Positions 1 to 13,653 are shown, counted from the first letter of the stretch. The stretch: DNA of 64,000 nucleotides from Cucumis sativus (GCF_000004075.3 NC_026657.2:9238001-9302000); one strand, 5' to 3'. Notes: generated by a model not told the origin, from the letters alone. Translations and numbers: made by a program.

Positions 1-579
1 TCCTTTTTAGCGACAGTATATCAGTTGTACTGGGATTTTGCCAAGGATTGGGGAATCCTCAACCCAAAATCTCGAAATCCATGGCTCCGAGACGAGCTCA
101 TCTTGAAGAACAAAGGCATCTACTACATGTCAATGGTGAGTTCTATTAGCTATAAGATTAGAAATCTATATTAGCCAAAAGAGCACTAAAAGTGATAAAT
201 GAAATTATTTTCAGGTTCTGAATATGATCCTGAGAGTTGCTTGGGTGGAGTCTGTGTTACAGTTGCATAAATTGCACATTAGAAACGTCGAGTCGAAAAT
301 GCTAGACTTCTTGCTGGCATCATTGGAGGTTATCCGACGAGGGCATTGGAATTTCTACAGGTATAGCATCTATCTTGTGTCCAACCATCTTGAAACATCA
401 GTCTCAAGAATTTCATTCATAGGCTTCATCTTTCATATTTGACTAACCACATATTTCTCTATTATTATAATTCTCGATTACACTACAGATTGGAGAATGA
501 ACAACTACACAACGTTGGAAAGAATAGGGCTGTGAAGACAGTTCCGTTGCCATTTCGTGATGCTGACTCCGATGGCTAA
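1..579 (+). CDS. PHO1: PHO1-type phosphate exporter, C-terminal part (EXS domain), 5' end outside window
   Basis: Three exons are visible: 1-135, 215-360 and 489-579 (TAA 577-579), all with GT-AG junctions and a continuous frame. The product is the end of an SPX/EXS protein. It includes [14 protein letters not shown], the EXS signature region with [17 protein letters not shown], and the tail [15 protein letters not shown]. Family knowledge: PHO1 loads inorganic phosphate into xylem from root stelar cells; the EXS domain acts in export and trafficking, and the missing N-terminal SPX domain senses inositol polyphosphates. The ...DSDG end resembles Arabidopsis PHO1 itself more than its H-type paralogues, as I recall them. 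The neighbouring FAO gene converges on it from the other strand. The N-terminal three quarters lie left of the window, so completeness cannot be judged. Confidence 0.9.
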
Positions 580-1361
580 GATCGATTCTTGAAAGTACAG
601 GTCTGGTCCATAACAAAACTGACCTGAAAGAGAGGATGATGATGATCAACATAATACTACTAACGTATAATTTGAGATCTTTCTCATTCATCCGATTGTT
701 CCAATTCACACTTGTGAAAGTACAAAGTGTAATTTCCGACGCATGGTCCCAAGCGACGACACTCTCGCTCGGCTCCTCTGACACGTAGTGATTCGATTGG
801 TAAAATGTAACGTAATCCTATTTTCTCAAATTGTAAGGAATGCTTATTTCTAGTGAAGAATTAGTTGCTTGAATAGCAGCCAAATCGAAGCCTCCACAAA
901 ATTTGCCCGTGTGTGTATAGTGTACGTGCTCATGATTACTCCAGAACATACCAAGATACAGTTAGCTTACAATTGCATCATCCTTAACAACAGTACCCAT
1001 GTACCTTGGAGAGTGAAATTAAAAAACAACGAACACCAATTTGGGAACACTGTTTTCTCCTAAATTTCTTTCGTTCTCTCTCATTTACTTTGTATACAAA
1101 TGGAAAGTTGAAACCATCGCATGACTAGTTTGAAAAACTTGCTCAGATCATTAGAGAAAAGTCACAAAATCTCGCAAGATTAATCACAGGGTTGTTGAGG
1201 AAAGAGTAAAAAAAGACCGAACAAACAAATAAAAAGCATATCAGGAACCAACTTCACTAACAATGGATGATCTTAACCTCTAATCAAACTTGTAAATACA
1301 TCACCACTCTTGTGTAAGAATACAAGACTACAAACAAGTAAACAATAAACATCTTAGGAAC
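580..1361. other. Convergent 3' intergenic region
   Basis: No gene is seen here. The stretch lies between the stops of the PHO1 gene (+) and the alcohol oxidase gene (-) and should hold both 3' UTRs and polyadenylation sites. Short open frames on both strands show no recognisable domain. Confidence 0.6.
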
Positions 1362-4300
1362 CTACTTCCTTAACAATGCTGCTATTCTGTTTGAGATACA
1401 GTAAGCAGTGGATTGGATAGTAATCATGGGATTGACACCAACAGCAGTTGGAAGAACACTAGCATCACAAACAAATAGCCCTTCAGCTTCCCAACTCTCT
1501 CCATTTTGGTCGATTGCGCCTTCTGTTTCTGAAACTCCAATTTTACAGCTCCCCATCTGATGAGCTGAGGTATAGACATTCCAATCTTTGGACAATGATA
1601 GTAGGCCACCCTCTGCAGATACACTATCCAAGAACTCTTCCAATTCCTCCTTCCCAATCCCTTTACATTCAAGTCTCTGTCCATCACTCCTATGTGTGCC
1701 AACCTCAGTAGCTCCTGCAGCAACCAAAATTCTCAATGATTGTCTCAACCCCTTCTTGAGGTTTTCTCTGTCTTCTTCACTCAAATTATAACTCACCCTT
1801 CCCTCTGACCTTACTGCCCCGGATCCCGAATCCCGGACTATCGTTATAAAATGGGCAGTTCTTGAATACTTGAGCATTCTTTGCTTGATGTCAAGTCCAG
1901 ATACCCAAGGAACCAACACAGCACATGATCCTGGTCCTAATAAAGGAGTCTCTATGATGGTTTTGGGATTTGATTTGGATTCTTCAGAAACAACTTTGTG
2001 AACTGATGTGATTATCCCACCCTCATAAGATTTTCCCTTGAACCCTGAATTAGACTCTGGAAAGTATCCCCAAGTCATCAAAACGGGGTGGAGATGAAGA
2101 TTTCTGCCAATGTGTTTGTTCCTCAGTCCACTTGATATCATCAATGGTGGTGTTAAAAGAGCTCCACAGGCAGAGATAGTAGCTTTGGCTTTGATATGCA
2201 GTTTCTTTGTAATGTTGTCACTCCAAACATTTGCAATGACTCCCAAGCACTTACTCTTCTTCATACTTCCATTTTTGTTCCTTTCTAATATGAATCTCTC
2301 AGCTTTGCAATTTGTTATTATTACTGCCCCATGATTGACAGCATCAACTAGCCAAGTAGAATCAGTCCCTTGTTTCTCTCCTTTTCTACAACCATAGCCA
2401 CAAGATCCACAATAATGACCTGTTGTTGAATTTCTTGGTACTTTTTCAACTTTAAGCCCCAAATTTTCACACCCTTTTCGAAGAACTTGGTTCTGAAACC
2501 CTTCTTCTTCACAATCCTCTGAAACCCCAATTCTCTTGCAAACAGCATCCATCGCAACCTGATATTCAGAGGTCCCAAAGAATGGAATCTTGTGGCTCTC
2601 GGCCCATTCCTGTAAAACGTGATCTGGAGTTTTGATACTTGCTGACCAGTTCACAGCGGAGCCACCTCCAACGGTTGAACCAGCCAGAATCAACACTTTC
2701 CCATCATCAGTTGCGAAAATCGCACCGGCTTCGTACAATTGCTCGAGGGAAGGGCCTTCTAAAGATGAATAATCAGATGCAATGAAATAGTTCCCTTTTT
2801 CGAGAATCATTACTTTCTGGCCGGAACTTGCAAGAATTGCCGCTGCAACGCCGCCACCACAACCTGATCCGACAACCACCACATCACATTCGACGGAAAG
2901 GGTGTGGCCATCGTCTCCGGCAATTCTGATACCCTTCTGTAAGAGGGATTTTTTAAAGGATGATTCGGTTTCGTTGTTGGGTTCTATAATTCCCTTTTCG
3001 AGAGGCCTCGCATCGGAGGATTTGGAGGGATGCTCATCAATTTCCGGCACGTATTTTATGGCTTCCCAGCTTGGGTTGTCACCATTTACATCAACCTGTG
3101 TCAAAGCAATAAAAGTTTATTCAATGATTATGTCATTCGCCCTCAAATTAAGATTTTTTTCCTTTACTAAATCCACTTTGTCAACTTGAGTTCTTGTCAA
3201 ATTCCCTGTAAGACAAGTCTTCATGTTGTTCCACAAATTACAAAATTACAAAAAAAGAAAAAGAAGTACAGAGTTACCATGGTACTCTAAACAACTTTTG
3301 ATCCAAAAAATTAGCTGCCAAATGTATACATAACGTTAAAATTAGACATTCAAATTATATTAGTAGACAGATCATATAAATATAAGTTTAGATGAGTTTA
3401 TATAATATTCAAGCTATGTAATATTGTCAAAATATCATATACAAAATGGTGGCAACTCTTAAATTTTATGCTAGAGATCACAACTTCATATAGTTAAAAT
3501 TTTAGCTCACTAAATTTTAGTTTATAAATTTAAAGAATAGATAGTAGATCAAGAAATCTCTTTCAATATGTAGTAGGAAACATTTTTTCTGAAAAGATAA
3601 TATTATTATTGACTATAAAATTGAAAATTTAAGATTTAACTAGGAACAAACATAATTTTCTTTATCTAAAGCTTTTGTTATATTTAAATTTATACTAACT
3701 CATGTAATTTTAAAATAATGATAGAGTAATTAACCAAATGAAAGAAATTATATACCAGAAAAAACATATAACCAAATAGTTACTAAATAAACATAATATT
3801 TAAAAATTATTTATAGCTAAACTATTTTTTAGAGAAAAAAAGAATTTCTTTACTATTTTTTGAAAATAAATAAAAAAAATGAAACTTAATTAGCAATAAA
3901 TGAATGGATACAAAAGGAAAAGAAAGAAAGAGATAGAATAAAGGACTTTTTTTCTTCTTTTTTTTGGTTGAAACAAACCCTACTGAATTAGAGACTGGTG
4001 ACTGGAAAGGGAAATACATTAAATGCAAAGAAAAACTGATCCAGACAGCATAGAAATTGAATTGCAATAAGAGACCAGTAATATGAAAACTAAACACTTT
4101 TGGTTACTTACCCTTGAACCCAAATAAACTAAACTAAACTAAGCATTTAATCATTTTTAAAATTACTTTCCTTAATTAATATATCAAATATTGAACTAAT
4201 TTTATTAACAAAAATGGATTATTAGTTTAGAGTTTTTAAAATTTGAATGAAAATTTTCCGTTTTTGATTGAGTAAATATAAAAATGGGCAAAGAAATAGC

Positions 4301-5917
4301 ACGTGCTATGGGTGTGATTCTTGTCTTGGGCAAGGGTCCTACCAACTACAATGATGTTTCACTCAACTTTATGATCTCTTCGATTCTTAGGTATCTTCTG
4401 AATCTTTTTATACCACTTTGAATAATGTTTCCCATTTTTTTGTTTCTTTTTTCTCTCTCGCAACAATAATCATTTTTTAAAATCTTCTTTTTTTAAATTA
4501 TGATATAACGAAAACATTTTCAAATTTCAACATTAGTTCACATTACATGTTGAATAGAAAAACTGTTGCATTTAATGAATTACTTTAAATACTTCAACAG
4601 CTTCCCACTCATATGTTAGGAATTAAATAACAAAAATGCTTTACTCCCCAAGTATTTATTTTACTTTTCTCTCCATTTTTCTCTCTTTTTTACTACGTCG
4701 CTGTCCATCTTTATTGCTCTTTTCTATTTATTTTTTCTTCAAAAATTCACAATCATATAAATGTAAGGCTGAAGAATTTCATCTGTTTTATATAAATCTT
4801 ATACCAATATAGTTTTTCCTTTTAAGTTATAGCAAACAAATTTGTTACAAAAGTGAAAGCTTAACCATTTATGAAAATTAGACTACAAATTCACTAAACA
4901 ATCACAAAAATAAAGCTTTTCTCTTTTTCTTTTTTAAGTATGTCCCTAAAGCTAAACAACTTTTTAATCCAACTCTTTTAATAATATTTTTAATTCTAAT
5001 TATTCAAACTTTAAATATCAATATAATTATTTTAATCCCTCAAATGATACCCATAATCTATTGTCCATCTCTCTCCCTTCCTATATCAATTTCAATATTT
5101 ATCTTCAAATAATAAAAAAGAGAGAAAATAAATGAAGATGTTAGAATCACATTATTATAAGAGTTATTTTAAGTGAATAGACTATTATATGTTATAGTCA
5201 CTCTTGTAAATAAGCTAAGTTATTGACCAAATAAAGTTGTAATTTCCAAATTTCATGACAAAAATATTAAAATAATAATAATAAATAGAGCAATTGAAAT
5301 TTTGTATTAAAAAAATCATGAGTTGTACGGAGAGGAGAAAGTGAAATTACCCGAGAGAAGAAGACGTAGAGAAAAACAAGTTTGATGAGCGCAAGAGCAG
5401 CTCTAACGGGCGTGAAGACCTTATTCTTAAACCATCTCCTCAAAGCTTCCTCTCTCTTCTCCAATGGCATCTCCGAGAATTTGCAAACAAAAGGCCATTT
5501 CTCGCAAAAACAAAGCGAACCACAAAGCAACAACGTTCCTAACCTCGTAGCCAGAATCCACAGCACGACTCTCACCAGCAACACAATTTCAATCAATCCT
5601 CTCTTCCTCGCTGTCTCCGCAACCTAATTTCGGTTTATTGAAATCAACGTCAAATTGAAGAAGGAGAAGACGAAGGAATTGTTCATTCAGTCGACAAATC
5701 AACTTACCTCCTCAGGAATTGGGGATTGCGCACCGGATACTTGGTAAAACGCCTTCTCGGCGGGGGTGGTGGTGGTTGGAGAATTGAAGGGCAGAGGAGG
5801 AAGTAGAGTGTCGCAGATGGAGGTTAAAGTGTCCATCTCCGCCGTAGAGAAGCCGTGGGTGAACTTTCCGGTTCCTGTTCCTCTTAGGAGAGGATGGCAT
5901 TCCGATCTCCTCATCAT
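1362..5917 (-). CDS. FAO3: Long-chain fatty alcohol oxidase (GMC oxidoreductase), FAO3-like
   Basis: Exons on the minus strand are 5917-5708, 5623-5351 and 3095-1362, giving 738 codons plus stop, close to the usual FAO length of about 750 residues. The open frame runs further 5' only through a GTG; the first ATG (5917) opens with [13 protein letters not shown]. Residues about 15-70 carry the conserved [13 protein letters not shown] region. Exon 2 (71-161) has a hydrophobic membrane segment ([20 protein letters not shown]). Exon 3 has the FAD-binding GSGCGGG motif near residue 237 and the C-terminal GMC active-site region with TSAHQMGSC and [10 protein letters not shown]. Family role: it oxidises long-chain fatty alcohols to aldehydes with O2, producing H2O2, on the ER or peroxisome side of membranes, in omega-oxidation and wax breakdown. 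Intron 2 is unusually long (3096-5350, about 2.25 kb) and AT-rich, with no coding signal. No breaks are seen. Confidence 0.92.
4297..4308. promoter_or_regulatory. 12-bp perfect palindrome with G-box core in FAO intron 2
   Basis: TAGCACGTGCTA reads the same on both strands and contains the CACGTG core bound by plant bHLH and bZIP factors. It lies in the long intron of the oxidase gene. Function is only possible; a 12-bp palindrome can occur by chance in this much sequence. Confidence 0.25.
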
Positions 5918-5984
5918 CGCTCGCACTGTATTTTGATTGAATATGAATATGAAATATTATTAATTTGTCTGGAGAGGAAGGGTG

Positions 5985-5992
5985 TTTATATA
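5985..5992 (-). promoter_or_regulatory. TATA box of the alcohol oxidase gene
   Basis: TATATAAA on the minus strand lies about 68 bases upstream of the ATG at 5917. This predicts a start site near 5955-5960 and a 5' UTR of about 40 bases. Confidence 0.55.
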
Positions 5993-8900
5993 GGGAGGAG
6001 TTGGGATTGGAGGACTATCTGGTAATTTGAGGTTAGTTTTTGTGGATTTGTCCATTTTCTCTTAACACGCTGAGGCCTCAGTCCGTTTGTCAACGTTAGT
6101 TGTTTACCATTATGCCCTCAAAGAGAATCAGCAAAAGACGAAAATGACTAAATTGTTTCTTTGCTATCCTTTTTGTAACGTATTGTAGTAATAGTTTGTC
6201 CTTGTGCATTATATTATTCTACTTTCATTATTATAACATATCTTCTAAACTCTTTTAGTTTCATCAATATTTAAATAAATAATAAATGTAAAACAGCAAT
6301 TAAGTGTTTTAAAATAATCTTTTATTATACCACTTTTAAATATTATTTAGTATAGCAAAATATAATTATTATAATCGTCTAGATGGTTGTTGTTTAAATA
6401 GTCTAAAATTATCTTAATTTGAGTCATTGTAACGTGGAATACTAGTTTGAGTCAAATTTAATACGTATGTTTGGTGTAAATTGTCTGAATGTATACTATT
6501 TTTGTTCAAGAAGACATGGTCAACAACTTAGCAAAGAGAAAAAATAATTGGTAAATAGTAAATAAATATTTTAAAAAAGATAGATTTTAAATTATGGTAT
6601 TGTAGTTAATTATAGATTATTATAATAATTGAAAAATCCAATTATTATAATTTAAACCAAAACATCATTCCAACTTAAATAGTTAATCCGCAAAGTTTAG
6701 GGTCAAATGCGGATTTTTATTAAAGTTCACGAAGCAAAAAAAAATTATATTTTTTAGGTTACAAAATTATTTTAAAATATTTGTAATACTATTTTAACTT
6801 GACATGTATTTGTTTAGAAAGACGAGAAGTTTCAGATTTAAATCTTTTCGGTAGGATGACAACAATTATAATCATAAATATGTAACTCATCAATATTGAA
6901 GCTTCTGCTAATTTTTGTTTATGTATAGTTGAGTTAGTTTATTTGATTTTAGATATAACTGTATTTTGTTGTCTTTACCTTTAGCCATGAAGATCTCTTC
7001 ATCATTATTGCAATTCACAACCTTAAAAATAGATACCCATTACTAACTTTTGGATGCACATTAACTTTACTTCCAAAAACTCTCTTTTCTACTCTCTCTC
7101 TCTGAACAATAAAGAAAAGAACATCAATTTACACCTCTGATTATTGTATCATTTCAAACCTCAATTTAATAGATAATGATATGAAGAAGAAATTGTCTTT
7201 GTCATCCTCATCGTCACTTTATGCTTTAACTGCTGCAGTATACAGATGGGTTTGGGACTAAATATGAAGAAGAAGAAAAAAAAGTTTTCCAAACCCCAAC
7301 AGCTGCATTTAAAGAACAAAAAGAAAGAAAGAAAAAGAAACTAAATGAGGGGACCGATAAAGACAGCAATAAAAAAACCTCAAACTTTAACAAGTGAATC
7401 AAATTTAAAATCTTTTGTTAAAGATATAGCATGATTTTTACATATGTCAAATTTGATCTTTAAATACGTAGAACTAACATATCATTAATAATTAATATAC
7501 TATTTGTGGCTTCTTTCATCTACTCATTTAAACAATTACTTGGCAATTTGGTAAATCTCAAAATAGTAACATGAGGTTGGAGAAAATAAGAAAAGGGGAC
7601 CTCTAGAAACATTACATTTACACACATCTCTAAATGTTACATAATTTTAAAATTAATTAGAGGGTCCAAGAAGCCAAGTTGGGGAAGGGGTAGTTAGGAA
7701 AGTAGAAGAAGAAGAAGAAGAAGAAGAAGAAGAAGAAAGGATAGGGGGAGATGTGGAAAAATAGTATACATAGTGAGGGGTTGTTCTTGAATGCTCTTAT
7801 TTGCTAGAGGAAGTAGACTCGTTTTCATCACAACTCCTAAATATTAAGAGAAAATAAAGTTATATTTGGCCCACACATTTATGTGAAAGGGAAGTTGTCT
7901 TTTTAAGAGCTTAAAATATTGATAAAATTAATATTCTTGTTTGTAAAAACTAATTAAAAATAGTACACATATTATTTATATTATATTATTCTTATAGTTA
8001 ATTGATGCAACTCATGCTGTTAAATTTTGTCACTAAATTTTAATTTGTTTTATCTAAAAAATCGATTCCATAAAATTAAATGTGGTCGATCTCATCAATT
8101 AAAATTATAAATTTGCTTAAGTTGTTTAGGAATTTCGAATAAATTGTAAAGTTGTATGAAGTGAGGATATTTATTATGGTTGTAGGTCACGGTAAGAAAA
8201 ATATTTTAATAATTTAGTTGTATATTCCACTATATAACATAATGCATTTCTTTTTTTGAATTAATGATTATAAATATGGCATATTTATTGTGTCAAAATA
8301 AGTTATCAATAATTTACTAGATCTAGTAATTCAAATTCTCAACCACAAAATAAGTATTGTATAATTCATTTTTACACATGAATAACTAATTTAAAGGTTC
8401 TTTTATTTGTGCTATATATTATCATAATTAAAGCTATTAACATACATACCTCATAAATTTAATAATTTGTTAAAATAGAAATAGTATCACATGTCACAAA
8501 ATAGGAAAAAATGAATAATTTACTTTATAAGATAAAAATATAATAGCCCTAAAAGAAATTAGAAAGAAATATATTCCATAAAATATATTAGGTCAATACT
8601 AATTGTGTATAATTCATTGAAATTGTTATTAAATAGTCTATAAAGTTTGACATACACTGCATCGTTAATGTATATAAATTTTGAACCTTTTTTTTTTAGT
8701 TCAAAGTAAAAATTGAAAAATAAAAAGTAAAAAATTAAAATTAAAATTATCACAATTTATATTATATACAAAACTTATTTCCTATTGTTGCTCTTTTTTT
8801 TAGGAATCTTTTTGCAAAATAATATTGTATCGATTCTTTAATGTCATCGAGGAACTTGTACTATTTCACCTTGATTGATTTCTACATTAAAAATTATAAA

Positions 8901-10028
8901 GTATTTTCGTCCTTATATTGTTAAAGTTATTTAATATATTTGTCGATTCTTAACTTCAAACCAACCTACTTGTCTTTCCCTCTCCATTTAACACCTCATA
9001 TATTTTGATAGTTGAAATGCATTTGGATAAGAATCAAGCTACTTATTTTTCTCAAGTTAAAAAGATTTATGAAGTGTTTATTTTAACTTTTGAACCCTTT
9101 AATTAAAAAAAAAAAAGGGTTTCTTTAAAGCAAAAGAGGCCCTAAGATTTGTTTTGATAATTACTTAAATGAAAGAAAAAAACAGTTTTAGTTTAGTTTT
9201 TGAATTTGAATTGAGAATTCAAATGTTTGTTTAAAATAAAGTAAAACAAATAATGTGTAAAATAAATGTCGGAGGAAAAAAATGAACCTAAAACTATGTC
9301 TACTCAAGTTATTTATCAAATTTTAAACCCTAAGACAACTAAGCAAGAAATATGTATTTGTTGTTAAAACCGTACTTGTATTTTAATACCATCATCAATT
9401 ATATTTAAAGTTGTATGTATTATTCAAAGTCTATTTGTAAAGTGGGTGACAATCAATAAGCATAGTTAATTTAGAGAATTATTAACCCTAATAGACTTCT
9501 CTTAAATTGGGATAAAATGAGAGTTTAAAACTTATCTTTATGTTTGAGTGTGAATTTGAAAATGCAAGAGAAATTTATTTTGTATTTGATAAAATTCATA
9601 ATTTATAAAGCATTATTTCATTAAATGAAAATATTTACAAAAATACAATCATATTTTCATAAACTGATTTTAAAAGGAACTAACATGTATTGATATGAAC
9701 TATACTCACTTTTGAGGAGTAAACTAATTTGGAATCAAATTTATAAGCATCAGTGCATTACATAGGAAAATTGTTCTTACTTTACAAGGAGAACTCTCTA
9801 CTTTGTCACAAACAGCTTAGATTTCTTAGAAAAAATGCAATGAAAATTTCATCTTTTCTGTATGAATGATGAAGATCCACAAGCAAACATAATCTCATTA
9901 ACCATAAATAGAGAACTATTGCCTTACCATCTTACATAGGATACTACAAGTAAGACAAAGCATCTTATATAGCTTTTCAAGAAAGAAGAAGCCAAACAGA
10001 ATTTGGCCACCAGCTCAAAATAATTTAC
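5993..10028. other. AT-rich intergenic region
   Basis: Four kilobases without a supported gene. The sequence is dominated by A/T runs. The left end is the promoter side of the alcohol oxidase gene and the right end is the 3' side of the WD40-like gene. The only clear structure is an AAG microsatellite near 7704-7737. I see no transposon termini or conserved reading frame. Confidence 0.6.
7704..7737. repeat. (AAG)n microsatellite
   Basis: About eleven AAG/GAA units in a row within a purine-rich block of the intergenic region. Confidence 0.9.
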
Positions 10029-13000
10029 CTATGACAATTGTTTCCATAATGCAGGGCGATCCCTTGATATGAGAAGCGCTCGAGATGACGAATAATCGAA
10101 AGAAGGTGAATACAAATCATCTGAACCAACAATTTCCCTGAACACTTGGGAGCCCTCAGTATCAACAGAGGAGGATTGTGAGGCTTCATCATTCAAGGCA
10201 TCAAATACAAACAGCCCCAATCCACAGACGGCCATGACAAGATTTGAATTCCCCCAAACTTGAGTTACTGCTGTATGATGAACGTGTGCATTGCTTTCTG
10301 GCAATGCATAAGTGCAGAAGAGGCCTTGTTTTCTAATAGAGAATTGTTGTACCACTGAAGAAGCCTGCGGCTTCTTTCCTCCTGACCTGGCACTTGAGCA
10401 ACCAACATACACAGAATCTCCTCGAGTGAACACTGATTGCGCCCCGAGACTAGCTTTTTGTAACTTTATGCCAATTCCTGATGGGCTGCGGAAGTCCAGA
10501 ATATTTACAGAATCTGTTGTGCAGAATACACCATCGTTTCCTTCTGCTTCAGCGGAACTTATTCTGCATTTCCCAAAGCAAACTCTCTTAGAATCATGGA
10601 AATAAAATTGATAGAGAACACAAAAAAAAAAAAAAAAAAACTTTTCAGAAGGAAAAACGGCCTGATGTGAGTTAGCCTATTTAAGGTATAATAAAAACTT
10701 ACAAATGTTTAATCGTTCAAAAAGTAACAAACTAGGGATAGAATAAATATGTGATCAATTCGAAGAAAGTTTTTCTAAATAGAAATTTCAAGGATTTTCC
10801 AAGCAACCAACAGGCTGAGCAGTAAAAATCAAAGCCAGTACCTTTGTCGAACTCCTCCCCCTAATTCAGCATCGGTGTTGTTCACATGAAGAGCAGAAAT
10901 TTTGTGCCCAGGAGAATGAACAGAGAGCAACGCCTGAGCACTTGTAGAAGCAACATCCCATAGAGATATGGATTCTGTTTCTGCTAAAACTACTTTTCCT
11001 CTGTTTCTCCATTGCAAGGGACTAGAATAATCCATCGCCGCCACGGGCTTCTGCACTTCCCAGTTCATAATTTCTTCGCTGTCGCGGACATCAAAAACTT
11101 TTACAGTCTTTTGACAGGTAGCAGTTGAAACTATCAGAGGTCCGCACGGCTTATACCACCACTGTTCAGTTTCTGGTACCAGCATATAACCAGGAGCATA
11201 TCGCTTTTGAACAATGTTATGGGGTAAGGGAGCCAGTGCCGTCCTTGAAGAGGTCATTGCACCCTCGATCTGGAAAGCTCGTACATTCTTGCTGTAAAAA
11301 TCCCAAGAGCAAAAACCAGCATCCATTGTATTCCCAGCTGACGCTGCTACCACATATCTTCCGGAGCAACCATCTGCTCCAGGAGCACGTATTATCCAGC
11401 AATCTCTCCAGATATTGGGTGAGATTCCTGCTGGGGGCTTGTATACAGATTTCTCCTGAAAAGATAACAGAATTTGTAAAGAATAAATCTCAGCAAAGAT
11501 CTAGCAATTTGTACAATAGGAGGCGCAATCTCAGAAAACTATTTCGGATTAATTATTGAACCATTATTTAATGGGATTAACTGAGTTGTAAATATGAATG
11601 AACCTAAATGTTCAGGGTTGTATAAAGAATGGTAACATTTTAGTAGATCATGACAAATGAACATCAATACAGTTAAAAACGAGCTAGGATTCATTAGAGG
11701 CTAATCTGCATACCTCTGTGTTAGTAATATCGTAAAATGAGCATGAACCATCATTGTGAGCAAGAAGAACAGCTTCTCCCTCCGACACAAACCATCCACC
11801 TGTTGAGGTTTTAATGCCTATTTCATTCATTTGGTTGATGCCTGCATCATCTGTCTCGTCGCCAATCAGGCCTCCTTGTTTATTCTCTTGATCATCAAAA
11901 TCATCAAGAATCTCGTCACTTGTGAGAATGACCTCGGCCTCTTGCTTACCCTTGAATTGGGTTGATGATTCTTGCAATCCTCCAGAAGTATTTTCATCCA
12001 TTTCTTGGACTTCACAAAACTCCAAACCTACTTGTTCCGTCCTCATGGTGACTTTTGCATGCTCCCTGTTCAGGGAAGCCAAAAACTCCAGAGCAATTGG
12101 GTTCTCGTCAATGGGCATATCTTCAACCTTGACTACATGACTAGGTCCAGTTAAATGAATTTCATTGCTCTGAGAGCTATCCGATGTTGATTTCAATGAC
12201 ATTCGATTCCTGAGCAATTTATGATGAGGAAACAGTCTCTCCTCCAATTCCTTGGTGTTTAAACCTTTAACCGACGTGTTAATCCCTGATTCATTGGTCT
12301 CATCCTTTGGCATCATTTTGGTATCTTTCTCGTTTGTACTCATCAATCCCATTTTAACACCAGAACTTACTGCACCATGTCCAATCGCTTTCTCAATCCC
12401 AGAAATCTTCTCCTGAATATCTGAAAGTATCAGCTTCGATGAAGAAGTATTATTCAAATCCAACATTTCCTTTGTCTTCTTGATATCCGAAGCGATCCTC
12501 TTTACCTTACCCTCCAAAAAAGCAAGTTTTTCATGGAGCTTGCTTGTATACTTGTTACCCGCACAACTTGAATTCCCCTCCCCTCCAATTTGTCCACTCT
12601 CGTTGACAATCTCCAAATCCTTCTGTCCAGATTTCTGATTGGACTCCAAACTAGAGTTAACCCTTTGACGATCTGCGCTACTGAACTCGGGAACAATACA
12701 AGGCTTCTCCTTGTGTTCTTCATTAACTACAATAACGCTCTGAACTTTCTCGGGAACAGTTGAATTCTTACTATTTTCATGGCTTCTTAATACTTCATCA
12801 ATACGTTCCCGAGTATGGCTTTCCAAATCCTTAGTCTCAAGTGATTTATCCTCAATTTTCTCCTCATCAGCCAATGGCTTAACCTCAGAAATCCGAATCT
12901 TGCTATCCATATTCGTTCGAAGCTTTACATTTTCCTTCAACTCCCTATAAACCCTTAATCCAGCTAGCCCTCCTCCACCCACCATCACATCCAGATCCTT

Positions 13001-13468
13001 AACTCCCACTTTCTGTTTATCACTCTCAGAACCTCTAACGCGCGAAGCTCTTCCACTACTCAAAGCCGTTAGATCATTCTCCCCTACAGAACCTCTCCCT
13101 CGATCAACCGAAACCCTCCGTTCCCTACGAGAATCAACAGAACTCCTAATAAACTCAGAAGGACTAGAACTCCTACCTCTGGGAACCGAAGACGAGGACC
13201 ACCGAGAACGAGTTTCAGAATCAGAAACAGCAATCGCCGCAGCCTTGTTGACTCGAGGGACGGCACGGATCGAGGGCTTTTGAGTCATGATCGGGAGCTT
13301 AGAGGTGGACTTGGGATTCTCTTTCCCAGCGGAGGCAAATCTGGAGGATGAATCGGAATTATTCTTTCGATTGGAAGTAGAAACTGGAGTTAAGGGTTTA
13401 GAAGGGTTGATGGTGGGGGCGGATCCGCCGCTGCGATCTCGGAGACGGCGAGTGGATGGAGCAGACAT
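10029..13468 (-). CDS. WD40/transducin-like protein, At4g14310 (KIN14B-interacting) family
   Basis: Minus-strand exons are 13468-11714, 11455-10842 and 10563-10029 (TAG), giving 967 residues with in-frame GT-AG junctions. The first 585 residues, all in exon 1, are low-complexity and Ser/Arg-rich (SRWSSSSVPRGRSSSPSEF), with a predicted coiled coil at about 307-340 (KLHEKLAFLEGKVKRIASDI) and acidic stretches. The C-terminal 380 residues form a degenerate beta-propeller, with repeats such as TVKVFDVRDSEEIMNWEV, ISLWDVAS and VNILDFRSPSG. The architecture matches Arabidopsis At4g14310, which I recall is named KIN14B-interacting protein. A role in kinesin-linked or microtubule scaffolding is inferred from that name only. 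The promoter carries an E2F-like site, and the 5' leader a GAAA microsatellite. No frame breaks are visible. Confidence 0.82.
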
Positions 13469-13596
13469 GGGTGGCGTGGAATTGCCGTTGATGATGAGAT
13501 TGGAATAGGAATCGGAAATATAAAAAAAAAAAGAAGAAAAAAAGTAAATGAAAAATTGGGGATATGAATTTAGGGAAAGAGAAAGAATGAGAAGTG

Positions 13597-13622
13597 AAAG
13601 AAAGAAAGAAAGAAAGAAAGAG
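13597..13622. repeat. (GAAA)n microsatellite in 5' leader of the WD40-like gene
   Basis: Six or so GAAA units about 130-150 bases upstream of the ATG at 13468. On the transcribed strand this is a pyrimidine-rich (TTTC)n tract, a common composition for plant 5' UTRs and core promoters. Confidence 0.85.
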
Positions 13623-13644
13623 AGGGATTTGGAATTTGGATTTG

Positions 13645-13653
13645 GGCGGGAAA
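13645..13653 (-). promoter_or_regulatory. E2F-type binding site
   Basis: The minus strand reads TTTCCCGCC, an exact match to the E2F consensus TTTSSCGC, about 180 bases upstream of the ATG of the WD40-like gene and in its promoter or leader. E2F sites mark S-phase genes in plants. Binding here is inferred from the motif alone. Confidence 0.45.

Noticed and set aside
443-784. Minus-strand open frame of 113 codons over the PHO1 3' end
   Set aside because: It is antisense to the last PHO1 exon and 3' UTR, with no family similarity.
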